A DNA stretch of 64,000 bases from Casuarina equisetifolia (GCA_028551475.1 CM052360.1:21832682-21896681); one strand, 5' to 3'. Counted from the stretch's first letter, positions 11,746 to 22,449 are shown. Notes: generated by a model from the letters alone, not told the origin. Program-made: numbers and translations.

Positions 11746-12728
11746 GGGGTGAGGGACTTTCTTGCTTATAAACAGAGAGGCAGCTCCCTTCTTTTGGTGG
11801 GAAAGCAAAACTGCTTGATATCCAAAATAGAGCCAGAGGTCTTTGCAGCTCTTCTCCTTGATCGGCCTAGGCAAAAGAAAGTCACATCTTCATGGCAGGT
11901 GGAGTACCCTTCTTTATTTGTCTTTCTTTATCTCTTCCTTGGGATCACAGATCTTTCTGTTGTATGATATCACTTAGGTTTCTAGGTTGGGACTATTCTA
12001 TACCCTTTCTGTTAGAGCTTAAAGTTACTTATGATTATTATTCCAGTGATTTTGGGTTATTACGGAACATTTGTATTGGATACAATTAGTTGTACTAGTT
12101 TTGACATTTTTTCCTCTCATGAGCATCTTGTGCTTTTTCTAAAAGTAGCACTATTCTGGACGTGATAGGCTTCAAGTATCCGGTTTTGAATAAGCATAAT
12201 TATATGACATTTGATACTCTATAGATTCAATAGGTATAACAAAGAGTACTTTAACAAGTAAAAATGATTAACTAAACATATAATTCTTTGTTTCTTTTTG
12301 CTCTTGGGCAGCAAAATGAGTTTTTACGAAGGACCAATGAATGACAAAAGGGAACATTTATGCCACAAAATAAGTTAGTTTGCACTTCTCATTTTACGCC
12401 TCCTTGTACGATAGTTTTCATCCTCAAGGCTCTGGCATCGCCATAATATACTTTTCATTTTTTATTTATTTAATACATAGGTTATATTAACATAGTCTAT
12501 TCAATACATAGTACTTTTCGGTGGCTCTTTGATTAGTGTTAAATGTATCACTTTTCGTGGCAAACTCCAATTTTAATCCTTTAAACAAAACCAAAAGTAC
12601 TATAAACAACTAATATTGTATAATTGTGTCTTCTTTCCAGTTTTGCATATGCATGCAGTACTTGTGAAATCTCATACGTGTATAAAGTGGATAGCAAAGA
12701 AACTCAAATGAGAAAAGTGGTCAAATCT
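11746..12728. other. Intergenic upstream of the DUF247 gene
   Basis: No supported gene. Short frames at 11731-12089 look like chance. The stretch is AT-rich and leads into the DUF247 promoter. Confidence 0.4.
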
Positions 12729-12736
12729 ATATAAAG
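12729..12736 (+). promoter_or_regulatory. Likely TATA box of the DUF247 gene
   Basis: TATATAAAG lies about 64 bp before the first upstream ATG and 200 bp before the favoured start. It is the best TATA-like match near the gene. Confidence 0.4.
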
Positions 12737-12792
12737 TATTTTTCAGACATATATGTCCGTCTAAGTTATCATATTTTATTGAAATTAATGTA

Positions 12793-12834
12793 ATGTATGT
12801 GGATGGCGTCTCTTGTGATCCGCACTGTAATTAA
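12793..12834 (+). CDS. Upstream ORF 1 in the DUF247 leader (13 codons)
   Basis: ATG at 12793, stop TAA at 12832. The peptide starts MYVDGVSCDP. It lies in the first unit of a 46-bp tandem duplication (units start near 12792 and 12838), between the putative TATA box and the DUF247 start. If the transcript begins downstream of 12736, this is the first AUG a ribosome meets. Confidence 0.4.
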   Translation: MYVDGVSCDPHCN

Positions 12835-12838
12835 GGAA

Positions 12839-12904
12839 ATGTATGTAGATGATGTCTCTTGTGATCCTTACCTCTCGTTTGGTCATATTATTCGAGTTTT
12901 CTGA
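12839..12904 (+). CDS. Upstream ORF 2 in the DUF247 leader (21 codons)
   Basis: ATG at 12839, stop TGA at 12902. It begins MYVDDVSCDP, so the first ten residues equal those of uORF 1 except Gly to Asp. It arises from the second unit of the 46-bp tandem duplication. It overlaps the in-frame upstream ATG of the main gene at 12849 but ends before the favoured start at 12930. Confidence 0.4.
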   Translation: MYVDDVSCDPYLSFGHIIRVF

Positions 12905-12929
12905 AACAGGAAAAGGAAAAAATGGGGAA

Positions 12930-14231
12930 ATGGATAGAAATACTTCAGGTTCGGTAGAGAAAAACAACCATCATGCTCACTTGGTAAATGAAATGAACCA
13001 GGAGTTGTCTAGCTTGCCCCCGTTGTCCTCTACGTGCAGTATTTATAGAGCTCCTGGGCGACTACGTCATGGCAATGAAAAGTCTTATATACCCAAAGTA
13101 GTTTCTATTGGCCCGTTTCATCATGGCGGGAAAGAATTACAAGCCATGGAAGAACATAAAAGAAGGTACCTTGACTATCTTATTCACCTAAGAAAAGTGA
13201 GTTTGGGAGACTATCAATGTTATAAAGCAAACGAAAAAGAGTTGCGTGATTGTTATGCTGAAGCCATTAAGTTTAGCAGTGATGAATTTGTAAAAATCAT
13301 TCTAGTGGATGCCGCCTTCATCATTGTTTTCTTAGTCATGTTTGAATTTCGTGAGATACGAGATGAAAAGGACCGCATATATGGAAAACCATGGATGATA
13401 CAGGACATATGGCTTGACATGCTGTTACTTGAAAATCAGCTTCCCTTCTTCATTCTTCAGGATCTTTTGGACCATGGTGAGCCACTCATATCCATCACTG
13501 GAAAGGTTGACATATTTGGTCTTTCGTTTACCTTCTTCAAACAGCTAATGCATTTGGGGGTTAGCGAAAGCAAATCACAAACAATCCGTGATTCTACAAT
13601 TCAACATTTTGTTGATCTCCTAAGGCACTTATATCTACCTTTGAACTGGCCGCCTAGAGGGGAACTTGAAACACTAACTACTCCCAGCATAACAGAGTTA
13701 CATCTAGCCGGAGTCACATTTAAAGTTGGGTCAGGTGAAAACTTATTCGGCCTTCACTTCGAGAATGGGCTTCTAGAAATTCCGAAACTTATAATAAGTG
13801 AGGAAACAGAAATCTCAATCCGTAATGTACTTGCCTTTGAGCAACGCTATTACGAAGATAATTGTGTGAAAGAATATGTTTTCATCATGAATCGCCTTGT
13901 TAATACCCAAAAGGATGTGAACATTACGGTCAAGTACGGAAATGTGGAGAATAGGCTTGGTAACAATAAGCGAGGATCATTTCTCATCAACAATCTTATA
14001 GATGGGCTTGTGGTGAATTTTGGTGATTTCCGTTTTGCTGGTCTTTCTAAAGATTTGAATGAGTACTACAAAAAACCATGGCACAAGTGGATGGTGGACT
14101 TGAAACAAAAATATTTCAATTCACCATGGACCATACTATCTTTACTCGCAGGTGCAACCATCCTTATCCTCACTTTCATACAGACAGTGTACTCCACACA
14201 GTCTTCCGATCCCAATGGAAATAGGCCTTGA
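12930..14231 (+). CDS. DUF247 family protein, intact
   Basis: A single-exon gene of 433 codons, or 460 if the in-frame ATG at 12849 is used. I prefer 12930 (MDRNTSGSVEKN) because typical DUF247 proteins start shortly before the conserved core and because two uORFs cover the earlier ATG. DUF247 landmarks are in order: CSIYRAPGRLRHGNEKSYIP, VSIGPFHHGG, MEEHKRRYLDYLI, the VDAAFIIVFL segment, the DMLLLENQLPFFIL box, AGVTFK, the IPKLIISEETE region with NVLAFEQRYY, FIMNRLVNTQKDV, and a C-terminal hydrophobic segment (TILSLLAGATILILTFIQTV) that should anchor it in a membrane. Length is normal. The biochemical role of most DUF247 proteins is unknown; grass members act in self-incompatibility, but nothing here points to that. 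A truncated relative lies 1.6 kb downstream. Confidence 0.9.
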   Translation: MDRNTSGSVEKNNHHAHLVNEMNQELSSLPPLSSTCSIYRAPGRLRHGNEKSYIPKVVSIGPFHHGGKELQAMEEHKRRYLDYLIHLRKVSLGDYQCYKANEKELRDCYAEAIKFSSDEFVKIILVDAAFIIVFLVMFEFREIRDEKDRIYGKPWMIQDIWLDMLLLENQLPFFILQDLLDHGEPLISITGKVDIFGLSFTFFKQLMHLGVSESKSQTIRDSTIQHFVDLLRHLYLPLNWPPRGELETLTTPSITELHLAGVTFKVGSGENLFGLHFENGLLEIPKLIISEETEISIRNVLAFEQRYYEDNCVKEYVFIMNRLVNTQKDVNITVKYGNVENRLGNNKRGSFLINNLIDGLVVNFGDFRFAGLSKDLNEYYKKPWHKWMVDLKQKYFNSPWTILSLLAGATILILTFIQTVYSTQSSDPNGNRP

Positions 14232-15770
14232 AATGTCACCATTTCATCTTTTTTCCGTGGCGGTTGTTTCTCATCTTCGTGCAGTTGTACTTGTTGTGCT
14301 TGTATCCTGTTAAATGTAAACATTGACAATGCTTTGATATTGTGTTAAAAACTATTTTTATTCTAAAACGATATGATAAGGTGTGTACTTTTATAAAGCA
14401 ATATCTACTGCTATGTTTGTACTATCTTTCTATCAATTAAATGGTCATACTTGAGTGCTTACGCTATTAAGCTCCGCTTCAACCTAGTTAAATTTTCCTT
14501 TCTGTAGTTCATAGACTTTCACTTTGTCTCATAAGTAATTTAGACTGACTTCAAAGGCTATAAGCACCCCACGGTGCTTGGCCATGTTGGTCTAAAATAG
14601 TAGAACTAAGAACACAAAGTATGTTATTAAGGAAACTGAAAAGCACAACAGGGCATATGTTATCTTCAATGCTCTAGAGGTAGAGCCTGTGATGGTGAGG
14701 GAGCTAAAGGTAAATGTTTATGTACTGGATTTCAGTTGTTCAACTGCTATTTATTGTTGAGCTTTCTAGACATTCTATCTCACTTGGAGCTTTTCTTATA
14801 ATTCATAAAATATCATGTTGCAAAAGGCCATAATCTATGTAACGTGAAATTACGCCATCACACTCTTTTGTAAGACTATGCTTGAGTTCTAAGGGAGTAA
14901 ATAACTAGTTGAATCTTAATCCAAACTACAATGGGAGATAGCTATCTAGGTCGTAAATATAAATAACCATAAAAAGGGTTATACAATCCTTTTGAATGTA
15001 GTAGCTTCTTTCTCATTTTCGAAAGCTAAGTAAATAATTAAGTAGTATTTATCAATTGTTATAAAAAGCCTGAAATTCAAAATTTTGAATCAAAAGTTAT
15101 ATACAACCTATTAAAAATAAATAATTGAGACTGAAGCTTTTGGACTTTCCATGATTTCCGAGATTCATTCTTCAATAGCAACACCTTTCTTAACAATGAT
15201 CCACTGCTATGTGAATGACTCCTTTGGGTGCCTTCAAGCCCTTTTTCTGCTAATTTTGTACTTATTGGTTTTCAAACTAAGGCTTGTAACTGCTTAAATA
15301 AACAATGCAATGAGCTCTTAACGGGTGTTGTTTAAGCGGATTCAAAAAACTAGGTTACTCTCTGAACAATGTCGACTTTTCAAAGCAAAGGTTAAATAAA
15401 TATGGGAACACATGATAATGCTGAGAATCAGCTTCCAAAGTTTTTGCTTAATTGGATTTCTTGACTTTAGTTAGAAACCTAGACCATAAAGGGCAGTATC
15501 ATCGCTAATACTCTGATTGTTTGATTACTAGTGTTGACTTATCAACCACCTCTTACTGATGGAATCAACATTAGCCTTTCCTCAGACGAGATGACCTTCA
15601 CCACGTTGATGTTTTCAACAAAAGGTTATCGGAAATAAGCATATGACAAGGTAAACTGTAGATCAGCTGCTACTACCAAATGTTGGGAACTTTATTTGTT
15701 GAGTAACAAAACTAGGAAGGACAGAATCAATTCAAGGAAAAGAAGAAGAGTCGCTTTTTTCTAGAATTGG
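14232..15770. other. Intergenic between DUF247 gene and its pseudogene
   Basis: AT-rich, with no supported reading frame, RNA gene or mobile-element end. The gene's 3' untranslated region and polyadenylation site should lie in the first few hundred bases. Confidence 0.4.
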
Positions 15771-15787
15771 CAGAGAGCCCTTTTTTT

Positions 15788-16245
15788 TAGAATTGAACCT
15801 TTGACCTGGCAAAGTAGAGGGAAACTTCAAACACTAACCACACGAAACATAGCAGAGTTACACCATGCCAGGAGTAACATTTAAAGTTGAGTCAACTATA
15901 AACTTATTGACCTTCGATTCAACAATTGACCTCCAGAAATTTTGCAACTTATTAGAGGTGAAATCTCCCATAATTTACTTGCCTTTCGTAAATGCTATTA
16001 TAAAGATAATTGTGTTAATGAATATGTTTTCATCATGAATAGACTTGTTAATACACAAAACTATGTGTACTTAATGTTCAGGTAAAGAATTGTGGAGGAT
16101 AGTCTTGGGAATAATAAGACTGCTCATTTCTTATTACACATGGGCTTACTTCCGACTTTATTAAATTCTATTTTGCTGGTATTTGTAACGAGTGGAGCAA
16201 GCATTATAGAGAACCAAGGCACAAAGGGGTGACAAACTTATCGTC
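15788..16245 (+). pseudogene. DUF247 pseudogene, C-terminal half only
   Basis: The DNA aligns with 13640-14095 of the intact gene: CTAGAGGGGAACTTGAAACA against GTAGAGGGAAACTTCAAACA, then the AGCAGAGTTACA, GGAGT.ACATTTAAAGTTG and GTTTTCATCATGAAT segments. Stops and indels break every frame, for example the GGTAAAGAATTG stretch after the FIMNRLVNTQ equivalent. The N-terminal half and the membrane anchor are missing. It is an old tandem copy rather than a processed one, since no poly-A tail or TSD is seen. Confidence 0.8.
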
Positions 16246-16541
16246 ACTTTCACTAAAACTTAAAGATTATTTTATTCAGATGGACATTCTAATGCACTAC
16301 ATAAAATAGGGGTAGATAGGCAAAAGATTATGAGAACTCCATCCTTTCTTTTTTTTTTTCTTAAAAAAAAAGAAGATGAATTTGTGAGTTTATTCATCTA
16401 CAAATATATAAAAATAAAAAAATACAAAAATTTAGGAGTATACCTCATCATTATAATTTATCTAAGAGAAAATCAATTCATCTATAAGAGCTTTATCTTC
16501 TTTTGGGAAGCTTAAATAAAAAAATGTCCACTCTATACAGG
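16246..16541. other. AT-rich intergenic, no gene seen
   Basis: Homopolymer T and A runs around 16345-16370; short open frames are chance. Confidence 0.4.
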
Positions 16542-16800
16542 CTTAGTACATCTTGATTGAGTTTGTAGACAAAAAGGTGATATTCGAATATTAATGAATA
16601 CGAATGACACTGGGAAGCTGCTGTAATCATTCACGAGGGGTAGGCTTGCTGGCCCTGAGCGTGTTATAAAACCCTTAGTACATCTTGATTGAGTTTATAG
16701 ATGAAAAGATGATATTCGAATATTATTGAATTCAAATGACACTGGGAAGCTGCTGTAATCATTCACGAGGGGTAGGCTTGCTGGCCTTAACATGTTATAA
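16542..16800. repeat. Two-unit tandem duplication, period 132 bp
   Basis: Unit 1 starts at 16542 and unit 2 at 16674, both with CTTAGTACATCTTGATTGAG. The blocks AATGACACTGGGAAGCTGCT and ATTCACGAGGGGTAGGCTTG are identical between units, so the duplication is fairly recent. It is non-coding. Confidence 0.9.
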
Positions 16801-17550
16801 CACATCTAGTGTTGATTTTGTAACAATTACGGTGTAAAAAGATGTAGTTTCATACGGAGGGTAAAATGATGTCATTTTGTTATCCGTCAGTGCATGAAGG
16901 GATTTTTGGCCTGAACCCCATTTCCCGTGTGCTGTGTGATCGTTTGGTAATTTTGTTTGTTTTCCTCTCAAAACCCAAAACGCTAACCCAAACTCCCAAG
17001 ACCCTAATTTCATATCAGATGCCACATCGTGGTAATTGTTAACAGAATAAGGCTACTTTCTAGGATCTGAAATGTACTGAGTCCATCAAGAGGAGGCTTT
17101 TCCCAGCAAGTGAGAAAACGAAAAAAGTCAGCTTAACGAGGTAAGAGCAAATCAATCGATTGAGCCTTAGGCATGAAGCAGAGCTGTTGTCTGTAGCGTA
17201 ATCGCCATCCATCCTGAATGATACAAATCATCAAACAATTGACAGGGAGAACTACTGCATTTTCTGAAATGTCGGCACGCAATCGGCGTTGCACATGTCA
17301 ACCAACAGCCTTGCTACGACCAGATTTCCATGCTTAAAATTTTGTATAAACACGTATCAGTATTGACCAAAGGATGAAGCACCTGACAGCTTGGAACATT
17401 TCAATTAGGAACATATTCTTATGTATGATTCATTTGGTAATGGGCCAAAGTAACCGCAGAACAGCAGTCTCTCCTTAACTGAAGTTGTCAAATTTGGATG
17501 AATGTTTAATATGTGCTTCCAAGAGTAGTTAAAGAATTACTGACTCCTTA
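16800..17550 (+). repeat. Germin-like upstream region, inverted relative to 22.6-23.2 kb
   Basis: The reverse complement of 22610-23220 matches this stretch in pieces: AAGGG.TTTTTGGCC near 16897, CTGCATTTTCTGAAAT near 17257, TTGACCAAAGGAT near 17363 and GGAACATATTC.TATGT near 17409. It is promoter-type DNA of a germin-like gene facing right, in front of the broken gene that follows. Confidence 0.6.
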
Positions 17551-17804
17551 GCCAAACCGTATCCATCTCTTTACCAAAGTTTTAAACGCTGGAGATTTCT
17601 TTATTTTCCCAATTGGTATCACTCACCTCCAATTCAACACCTGAAATACTAATGTTGTTGCTTTCTCTGGTCTTAGTAGCAAGGAACCCAGGGGTCATCA
17701 CCATGGCAAGTGTTGTGTTCGGATCTAATCCTCCCATCAATCTTGTTGCTGCTCTCAAGGCCTTCCAAGTGGACAAGAATGTGGTGAACTATCTTCAAAA
17801 ATAA
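17551..17804 (+). pseudogene. Germin-like protein pseudogene, 3' part of exon 2
   Basis: The plus strand encodes the end of a germin-like cupin: LFTKVLNAGDFFIFPIGITH (keeping the third metal-binding His), then a TGA where a glycine codon is usual, then after a +1 shift near 17686 the C-terminus [32 protein letters not shown] and stop. Signal peptide, first cupin motif (HxHxxxxE) and intron are absent: the upstream homology jumps from promoter straight into mid-exon 2. A large internal deletion plus point damage make it non-functional. Confidence 0.85.
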
Positions 17805-17869
17805 TTTTGGATGCATTGTAACTAGAAAAAAAAAAGATTTATGCAATAGCCAAAATGAATCATTAGGCC

Positions 17870-19000
17870 TTCCAATTGACCTTCAAATATTAGAATTCTC
17901 GATTGTACTGAATTATAACTGAAAGAGTGCCTAATATTTATGAGTATACAGACTTAGTAAAGGGATAAGTACATTAAAGCACAACAGTTTTGGTCTTGTT
18001 AGCAGGTTAGAGATATATTTGTAACTTTGATGTCTTTAGTGTCTTTTTATTAACAAAGATGCACCTTCACAATTAAAAAATATCCAATTTTACAAAAAGG
18101 CTTTTTCACTACTTAGCATTCTTATTCTAACAAGCACGAAATCATAATTATCCATCATTTGATTATGAAAATTAGATTATATTTTTGTAACAATTGCTAT
18201 ACTTGAACTATCGATCGTATCATAGAAACTAATAGCCTAATAGGTGAAATACAAACACATCTAATAGCCTAATAGGTGAGCTACTAAAACATCTAATACC
18301 TAAATGGTGAGCTACAAAAACACCTAGTAGCCTAGTACATTTGCATCCTACTTGAGCATCCCCGGTAACAAATAAATCCAGAAATTCTTCTAAATTAATA
18401 GTTAGGCATTAGCTGACAGGAATAAATTCCTTCATTTTCTTTCACCTTCCATGTATGATTATCCCCTTCTACGACTTACTCAAATACTTCACACATAAAA
18501 TTACATCGTAGAAACTATGCATAAGCAATTTAGTTCAAAACAGTCTAAGAATATGTCATCTACAGTTGATGATGGGTGATGAAAGACAAAGAAAATACAA
18601 AAGCCTACAAGCTAGTGCCTCTTTTATGACCATAATGTCAAGTACAGCTAACAGTAATTACCATACTAAAATGTCACGACCAGATTGTTTAATGGTAATT
18701 CTTCTTTTTGTTGCTAGCATCATTTTGTACTTGTGTCACTATCTATCTTTCTACTGATCGACTTCTCTATCACTATATGTAGTTTGTCATTTAATTTGAT
18801 AGAAGAGACAATGCAAAAGCCTTCTATCAAAACTAGCTCTAAATGATGCCTAGAAAATTGTAAATCTAAAATTCATCTTTCCTTAAATAACCATTTTCGA
18901 ATTAGTTGGAGACCAAAATATGGGAAAATATCACTTCAGAATTTTATATTGCTATTACATGATGTTACAACATGCAAACTAATTGTAACTTCATTTGAAA
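17870..19000. repeat. Segmental duplication copy (partner 32030-33065)
   Basis: Diverged but colinear with 32030-33065: ACCTTCAAATATTAGAATTC at both starts, then GGATAAGTACA, ATGCACCTTCA, and the distal GCATCATTTTGT.CTT.TGTC.CT blocks. No coding sequence recognised. Inside it, 18228-18340 holds three to four imperfect copies of a 30-odd bp unit (CTAATAGCCTAATAGGTGA). Confidence 0.75.
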
Positions 19001-19046
19001 TGTCTAATTATTCATGATACGTTATAACAGTATTTCTCTAATTATT

Positions 19047-19270
19047 ATCTCTCTAGAACTGCTTTTGAAGATAGTTCACCGCATTCTTGTCTACCTAAAA
19101 GGCCTTGGTACGATCGTTAATATTGATGGGATTATTAAATCCAAATATCGCATTTGCTATGGTGATGACCTCTAAGTTCTAGCTATTAAGACCAACGAAG
19201 GTAACCGCATTGGTATTTCTAATGTTAAATTAGAAGTGCATGAGACCAATTTGGAGACAAACACACCCCT
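19047..19270 (-). pseudogene. Germin-like protein pseudogene, C-terminal fragment
   Basis: On the minus strand this matches the last about 70 codons of the neighbouring germin-like genes (the [26 protein letters not shown] and YLQKQ regions), with stops and shifts in every frame. About 100 bp further right, at 19370-19430, lies a decayed copy of the germin-like leader (TTGGGTAAGGGGTG, GCATGGAA-like, TATTTGTAGAGG). Exon 1, the intron and most of exon 2 are deleted between them. Confidence 0.75.
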
Positions 19271-19450
19271 GAGTTCTAGCTACTAAGACCAGCGAAGGTC
19301 CTCCCATGCATATTTTGAAGAACCCTTTGTTATCTTTGATGCTATGTTTACCTCTCAGTATATTGTTTATTCTTGCTTATTGGGTAAGGGGTGTAAAAAT
19401 ATGCATTGGAACACAACTATTTGTAGAGGCAAACTCTTAAGTTGCTGAAA

Positions 19451-19575
19451 TGAATGTTCTAAGTGGGAAAGAAATGATCTTTGAATAACATTTAAATGTT
19501 AAAGTTGCACCGTTAATGAATGTTCTAAGTGGGAAAGAAACGATTTTTGAATAACATTTAAATGTTAAAGCTATT
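19451..19575. repeat. Two-unit tandem duplication, period 66 bp
   Basis: TGAATGTTCTAAGTGGGAAA starts at 19451 and again at 19517; both units continue through ATAACATTTAAATGTTAAAG. Non-coding. Confidence 0.9.
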
Positions 19576-20400
19576 CTCTCAGCTTATGGGCTAACTTATG
19601 GAATAAATCATTGGACTTTTTAATGTAGTATTGAAATCCAAGTTGATTTCTTCAATTCTCATTAACTTCAAACCTATATAATTTGATAAATGTGTAAGGG
19701 CACAAGTGACTATTAAAAAAAAAAAGTAACCATTATTTTTTTAATTCATAAACTAACTTTTAGATTGAATTATGAATTTTCTAACAAATGAATCCATGTT
19801 CTTACCTAACTTGATAAGTGCATACTTGATGCTTGAATCGTTCCTTTAACCACTCCTAATCCCACATACAAAACCTTCAACCAAACTCGACCCATTCACT
19901 TAACTGTAGCTTTGGCAGTCCCAAATAAACTAAAATTAACGTGTTAAAAATGAAGTCGCTGAAGCGGTTAGGTGGCTGATCCTGTCTTCAACTGTAACGA
20001 TGCCCTATCTAGAATTTTTAGATATGAAATATGGTAGATGCAGCGCGATCAATTGACGGCTTTTAATCAAATAATTGACAGGTCAGTTATTTGACGACTT
20101 AAGCATTCTAGTAACTTAGTGTTGTTAATAATGAAGTAAAGTCAACTGTTAGATAGTATTTTAAATAATTTGAGATTGTAAAGGGAATTAGTATACAAGG
20201 CAATTGTAACTAGTGAGTTACAGAAAGCATCCATTACAAACCCCAACAATCTAAAACTCATATAGTAGAAACCTAAACAATCTTAATACCATAATTAAAG
20301 CAAAACGTTTTTTTTAGAACTAAATTAATATTTATTATTGACAAGGATGGAACAAGGTTCAAAAACACTAATAGCAAATAAATATGAGATGTGGGAAAAC
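19576..20400. other. Intergenic with remnant germin-like promoter sequence
   Basis: No gene. The part around 19980-20120 resembles promoter DNA upstream of the other germin-like copies (a GTAACGATG... block, ATCAATTGACGG, ATTGACAGGTCAG). TTGAC cores of WRKY-type sites occur, but they are too short to weigh. Confidence 0.4.
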
Positions 20401-20420
20401 TAAAAGAATAAGCATGAAAT

Positions 20421-21054
20421 TTAGAAAGCCAGAGCCGCCATGATGCTCAAGGCACTCAACAGGACCTGAGCCCCGTATTTGGAATTCGAACCCGATTCAT
20501 CGCCAATTGGTGCTTGTGAAGTTTCGGAGTATGAGCTTGCCGTCGCCGGACTGGGAGGGCTACCACTTGATGGGACTGTTGCGGGGGCCTGGGACGGTGT
20601 TGCCGAACTCGATGGGATGCTCGCTGAAGCCTCGGGAGTAGCAGAAGTCGCTGGGACCGGAGCCACTGTTGAGGCGCTCACCGGAGGCGAAACTGGAGAA
20701 GACACATTCGTGGACGGTCTGGGGGCCGGAGAAACAGTCCTGGTTGGGGGATTTGGCCGGGGAAAGGGAGGGAGATTTCGCCGGTGGTGAAACGGACGGG
20801 GATTTCTCCGGTGGGGTCGACACCGACGGAGAAACGGCAAGAGCGGACGAAGGCGGCGAAGTAGTCGGAGACTGTGCAGGGGGTGTCGAATTAGTCGCCG
20901 GAGAGATGTCAGGAGAAGACGACGGAGAAGTCGCCGAAGAGGGTTACTTTTTTGGCGTTGGAGTTGGATTTGGCGAAGGAGCGGGCGCATTGTCTGCTCG
21001 AACCACACCGGAGAGTGCGAAGCACAAAGCGAGCACTACCGCAAGCCTAAACAT
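20421..21054 (-). pseudogene. Classical arabinogalactan protein gene with a nonsense codon and a frameshift
   Basis: The ATG at 21054 starts a signal peptide (MFRLAVVLALCFALSGVVRA) followed by a Pro/Ala/Ser/Thr-rich chain (APAPSPNPTPTP). At codon 37 a TAA (20944-20946) interrupts the frame. The frame then continues with AGP repeats (SPSVSPPAKSPSLSPAKSP) until a C-run near 20745, after which the AGP reading moves to another frame (VSPAPRPSTNVSSPVSPP) and ends with a hydrophobic GPI-anchor signal (QVLLSALSIMAALAF) and stop at 20421. The span of 634 nt is one base off a multiple of three. The architecture (signal, glycomodule, GPI tail) is that of a classical cell-surface AGP of about 210 residues. 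The two lesions suggest a young pseudogene, or sequence error. The start, TATA box and tail are otherwise well kept. Confidence 0.8.
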
Positions 21055-21102
21055 CTTCGGAAAACTAAGCAAGCGTAAAGACTCTGACTAAGAAATCGAT
21101 GA

Positions 21103-21110
21103 ATATATAA
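21103..21110 (-). promoter_or_regulatory. Likely TATA box of the arabinogalactan protein gene
   Basis: TTATATAT on the minus strand, about 50 bp before the ATG. Confidence 0.5.
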
Positions 21111-21563
21111 TTAAAGCAAAACGTCAAAAGTGAAAAACCTATATGTCATCATTGTCGTGATATGGCTGTAAGGTTAAGTAGTCCAGCAAAACGACGAAGA
21201 AATATAATAAAAATATCACACTCGCGTGTTTCTTGGTAGGTTTTTTTTTTTTTTTCCTTTTTGTCTAAGCAATCAATTCCGATGTTTAGAAGGAAATAGA
21301 TGAGTACAATTGTTTGCTTTTTTGTAATCAGCGTCATATAGAACTCACGTGCGCAACTTCTTTTATTTGTTATTCTATGTTGTTTTTAGTTGTGCCACTT
21401 TAATTGTCCACTTCTCTTATCTTTGTTTTAACTTTGCGACCAAAATATATAGAAATATATTTCATGTTGTTGTTGTGGCGATGGTACAATAGGAAAGATA
21501 ATCACAACATTTATTTTGAATTTCTAAAGATTAAATACATATAGTTTTCTAATTATTGTCCAC
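21111..21563. other. Intergenic, no gene seen
   Basis: AT-rich, with a T-run at 21241-21255. It separates the AGP promoter from the 3' end of the next germin-like gene. Confidence 0.4.
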
Positions 21564-22349
21564 CTAGAACTGTTTCTGAAGATATTCAACGACATTCTTG
21601 TCTACCTGGAAAGCCTTGACAAGAACATCAAGATTGATAGGGGGATTGGATCTGAAAACAGCATTTGCTATGGTGATGACCCCTGGGTTTTGTCTACTAA
21701 GAGCAGAAAAGGCAACCGCATTAGAAATTCCAATGTCAAATTGGAAGTGAATGAGACCAATTGGGAAGACACAAGACATCTCCTGGCTTTAGAAATTTAG
21801 TGATGAGACGGTTAGGGTTGGACGAAACGAACCCAACATAAACAGTGCCCTCTAAGACGACCAGAATCTCAATGCCACGAGAATGAATGTGGGGAGGATT
21901 GAGAGCACATGGGGCAAAGTCCATGCGAGCCGAAGATATACCCAATGTGTTGAGGCCCAGTATTCTATCCACTTTCAAAGGAATGACATTTGAACCTAGT
22001 GGATTGTCGGTGCTTCTTGGAAGGTTCAGTCCCGAGAAGAAGAAATCGTCCGCAGTGACAGCATTTGGGTTCTTGCGAAACATTCCATTCACAAATGCTG
22101 CAGTGCAAAAGATTGCATCCATGATATCCTAAATATGGTCGCCAAACGTAAATAATATTAGTATATAGAACTCTATCATGAGAAAGAAGACACCCCAAGA
22201 TGTGACAGAAAAAACTGCGTACCATCAGAAAGTGAAGTGTTAGTTGAAACACAGAAATCTTGCAGAGGACTGGGCTCATCAGCCAAGGCAAGGGAGCAGG
22301 CGAAGGCCAACAGGGCCACAGCGACTAGAATCCTCGAGGCAAATTTCAT
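21564..22349 (-). pseudogene. Germin-like protein gene with one frameshift (two exons)
   Basis: Exon 1 is 22223-22349 (signal peptide starting MKFASRILVAVALLAFAC, mature start [12 protein letters not shown]). Exon 2 is 21564-22097. The intron has donor GTACGC and acceptor CTGCAG and joins in phase. Exon 2 encodes [20 protein letters not shown], the first cupin motif [17 protein letters not shown] with the metal ligands His, His and Glu, and the second motif around PIGLIHFQF with the third His. The second Cys of the usual disulfide (FCKD in the intact neighbour) is Arg here (FRKN). One extra base near 21770-21778 (after KPGDV) throws the frame, so the true frame gives a short wrong tail. Length and intron position otherwise fit apoplastic germin-like proteins (manganese-binding, oxalate-oxidase or superoxide-dismutase type). 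Either a very recent pseudogene or a sequencing error. Confidence 0.85.
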
Positions 22350-22435
22350 CAGTTTTTTAGGCTGCCTCTACCTTTCAAGATGCTATGTATTCAGGCTTTC
22401 TGGGTAAGGGGTGAGGAATGTTGCATGGAAGGACG

Positions 22436-22446
22436 AGTATTTATAG
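22436..22446 (-). promoter_or_regulatory. TATA box of the frameshifted germin-like gene
   Basis: CTATAAATACTC on the minus strand, about 90 bp before the ATG. The same context (ATAAATACTCGTC followed by CATGCAAC) occurs in the germin-like pseudogene at 28 kb. Confidence 0.6.
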
Positions 22447-22449
22447 AGG

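Noticed and set aside
16330-16515. Plus-strand frame of 61 codons
   Set aside because: Lys/Ile/Phe-rich translation of AT-rich DNA with homopolymers; no support.
20479-21091. Plus-strand open frames of 100-140 codons over the AGP locus
   Set aside because: They are antisense shadows of the Pro/Ser/Thr-rich minus-strand gene; composition (Gly/Glu/Asp/Val-rich) is what the complement of AGP codons gives.
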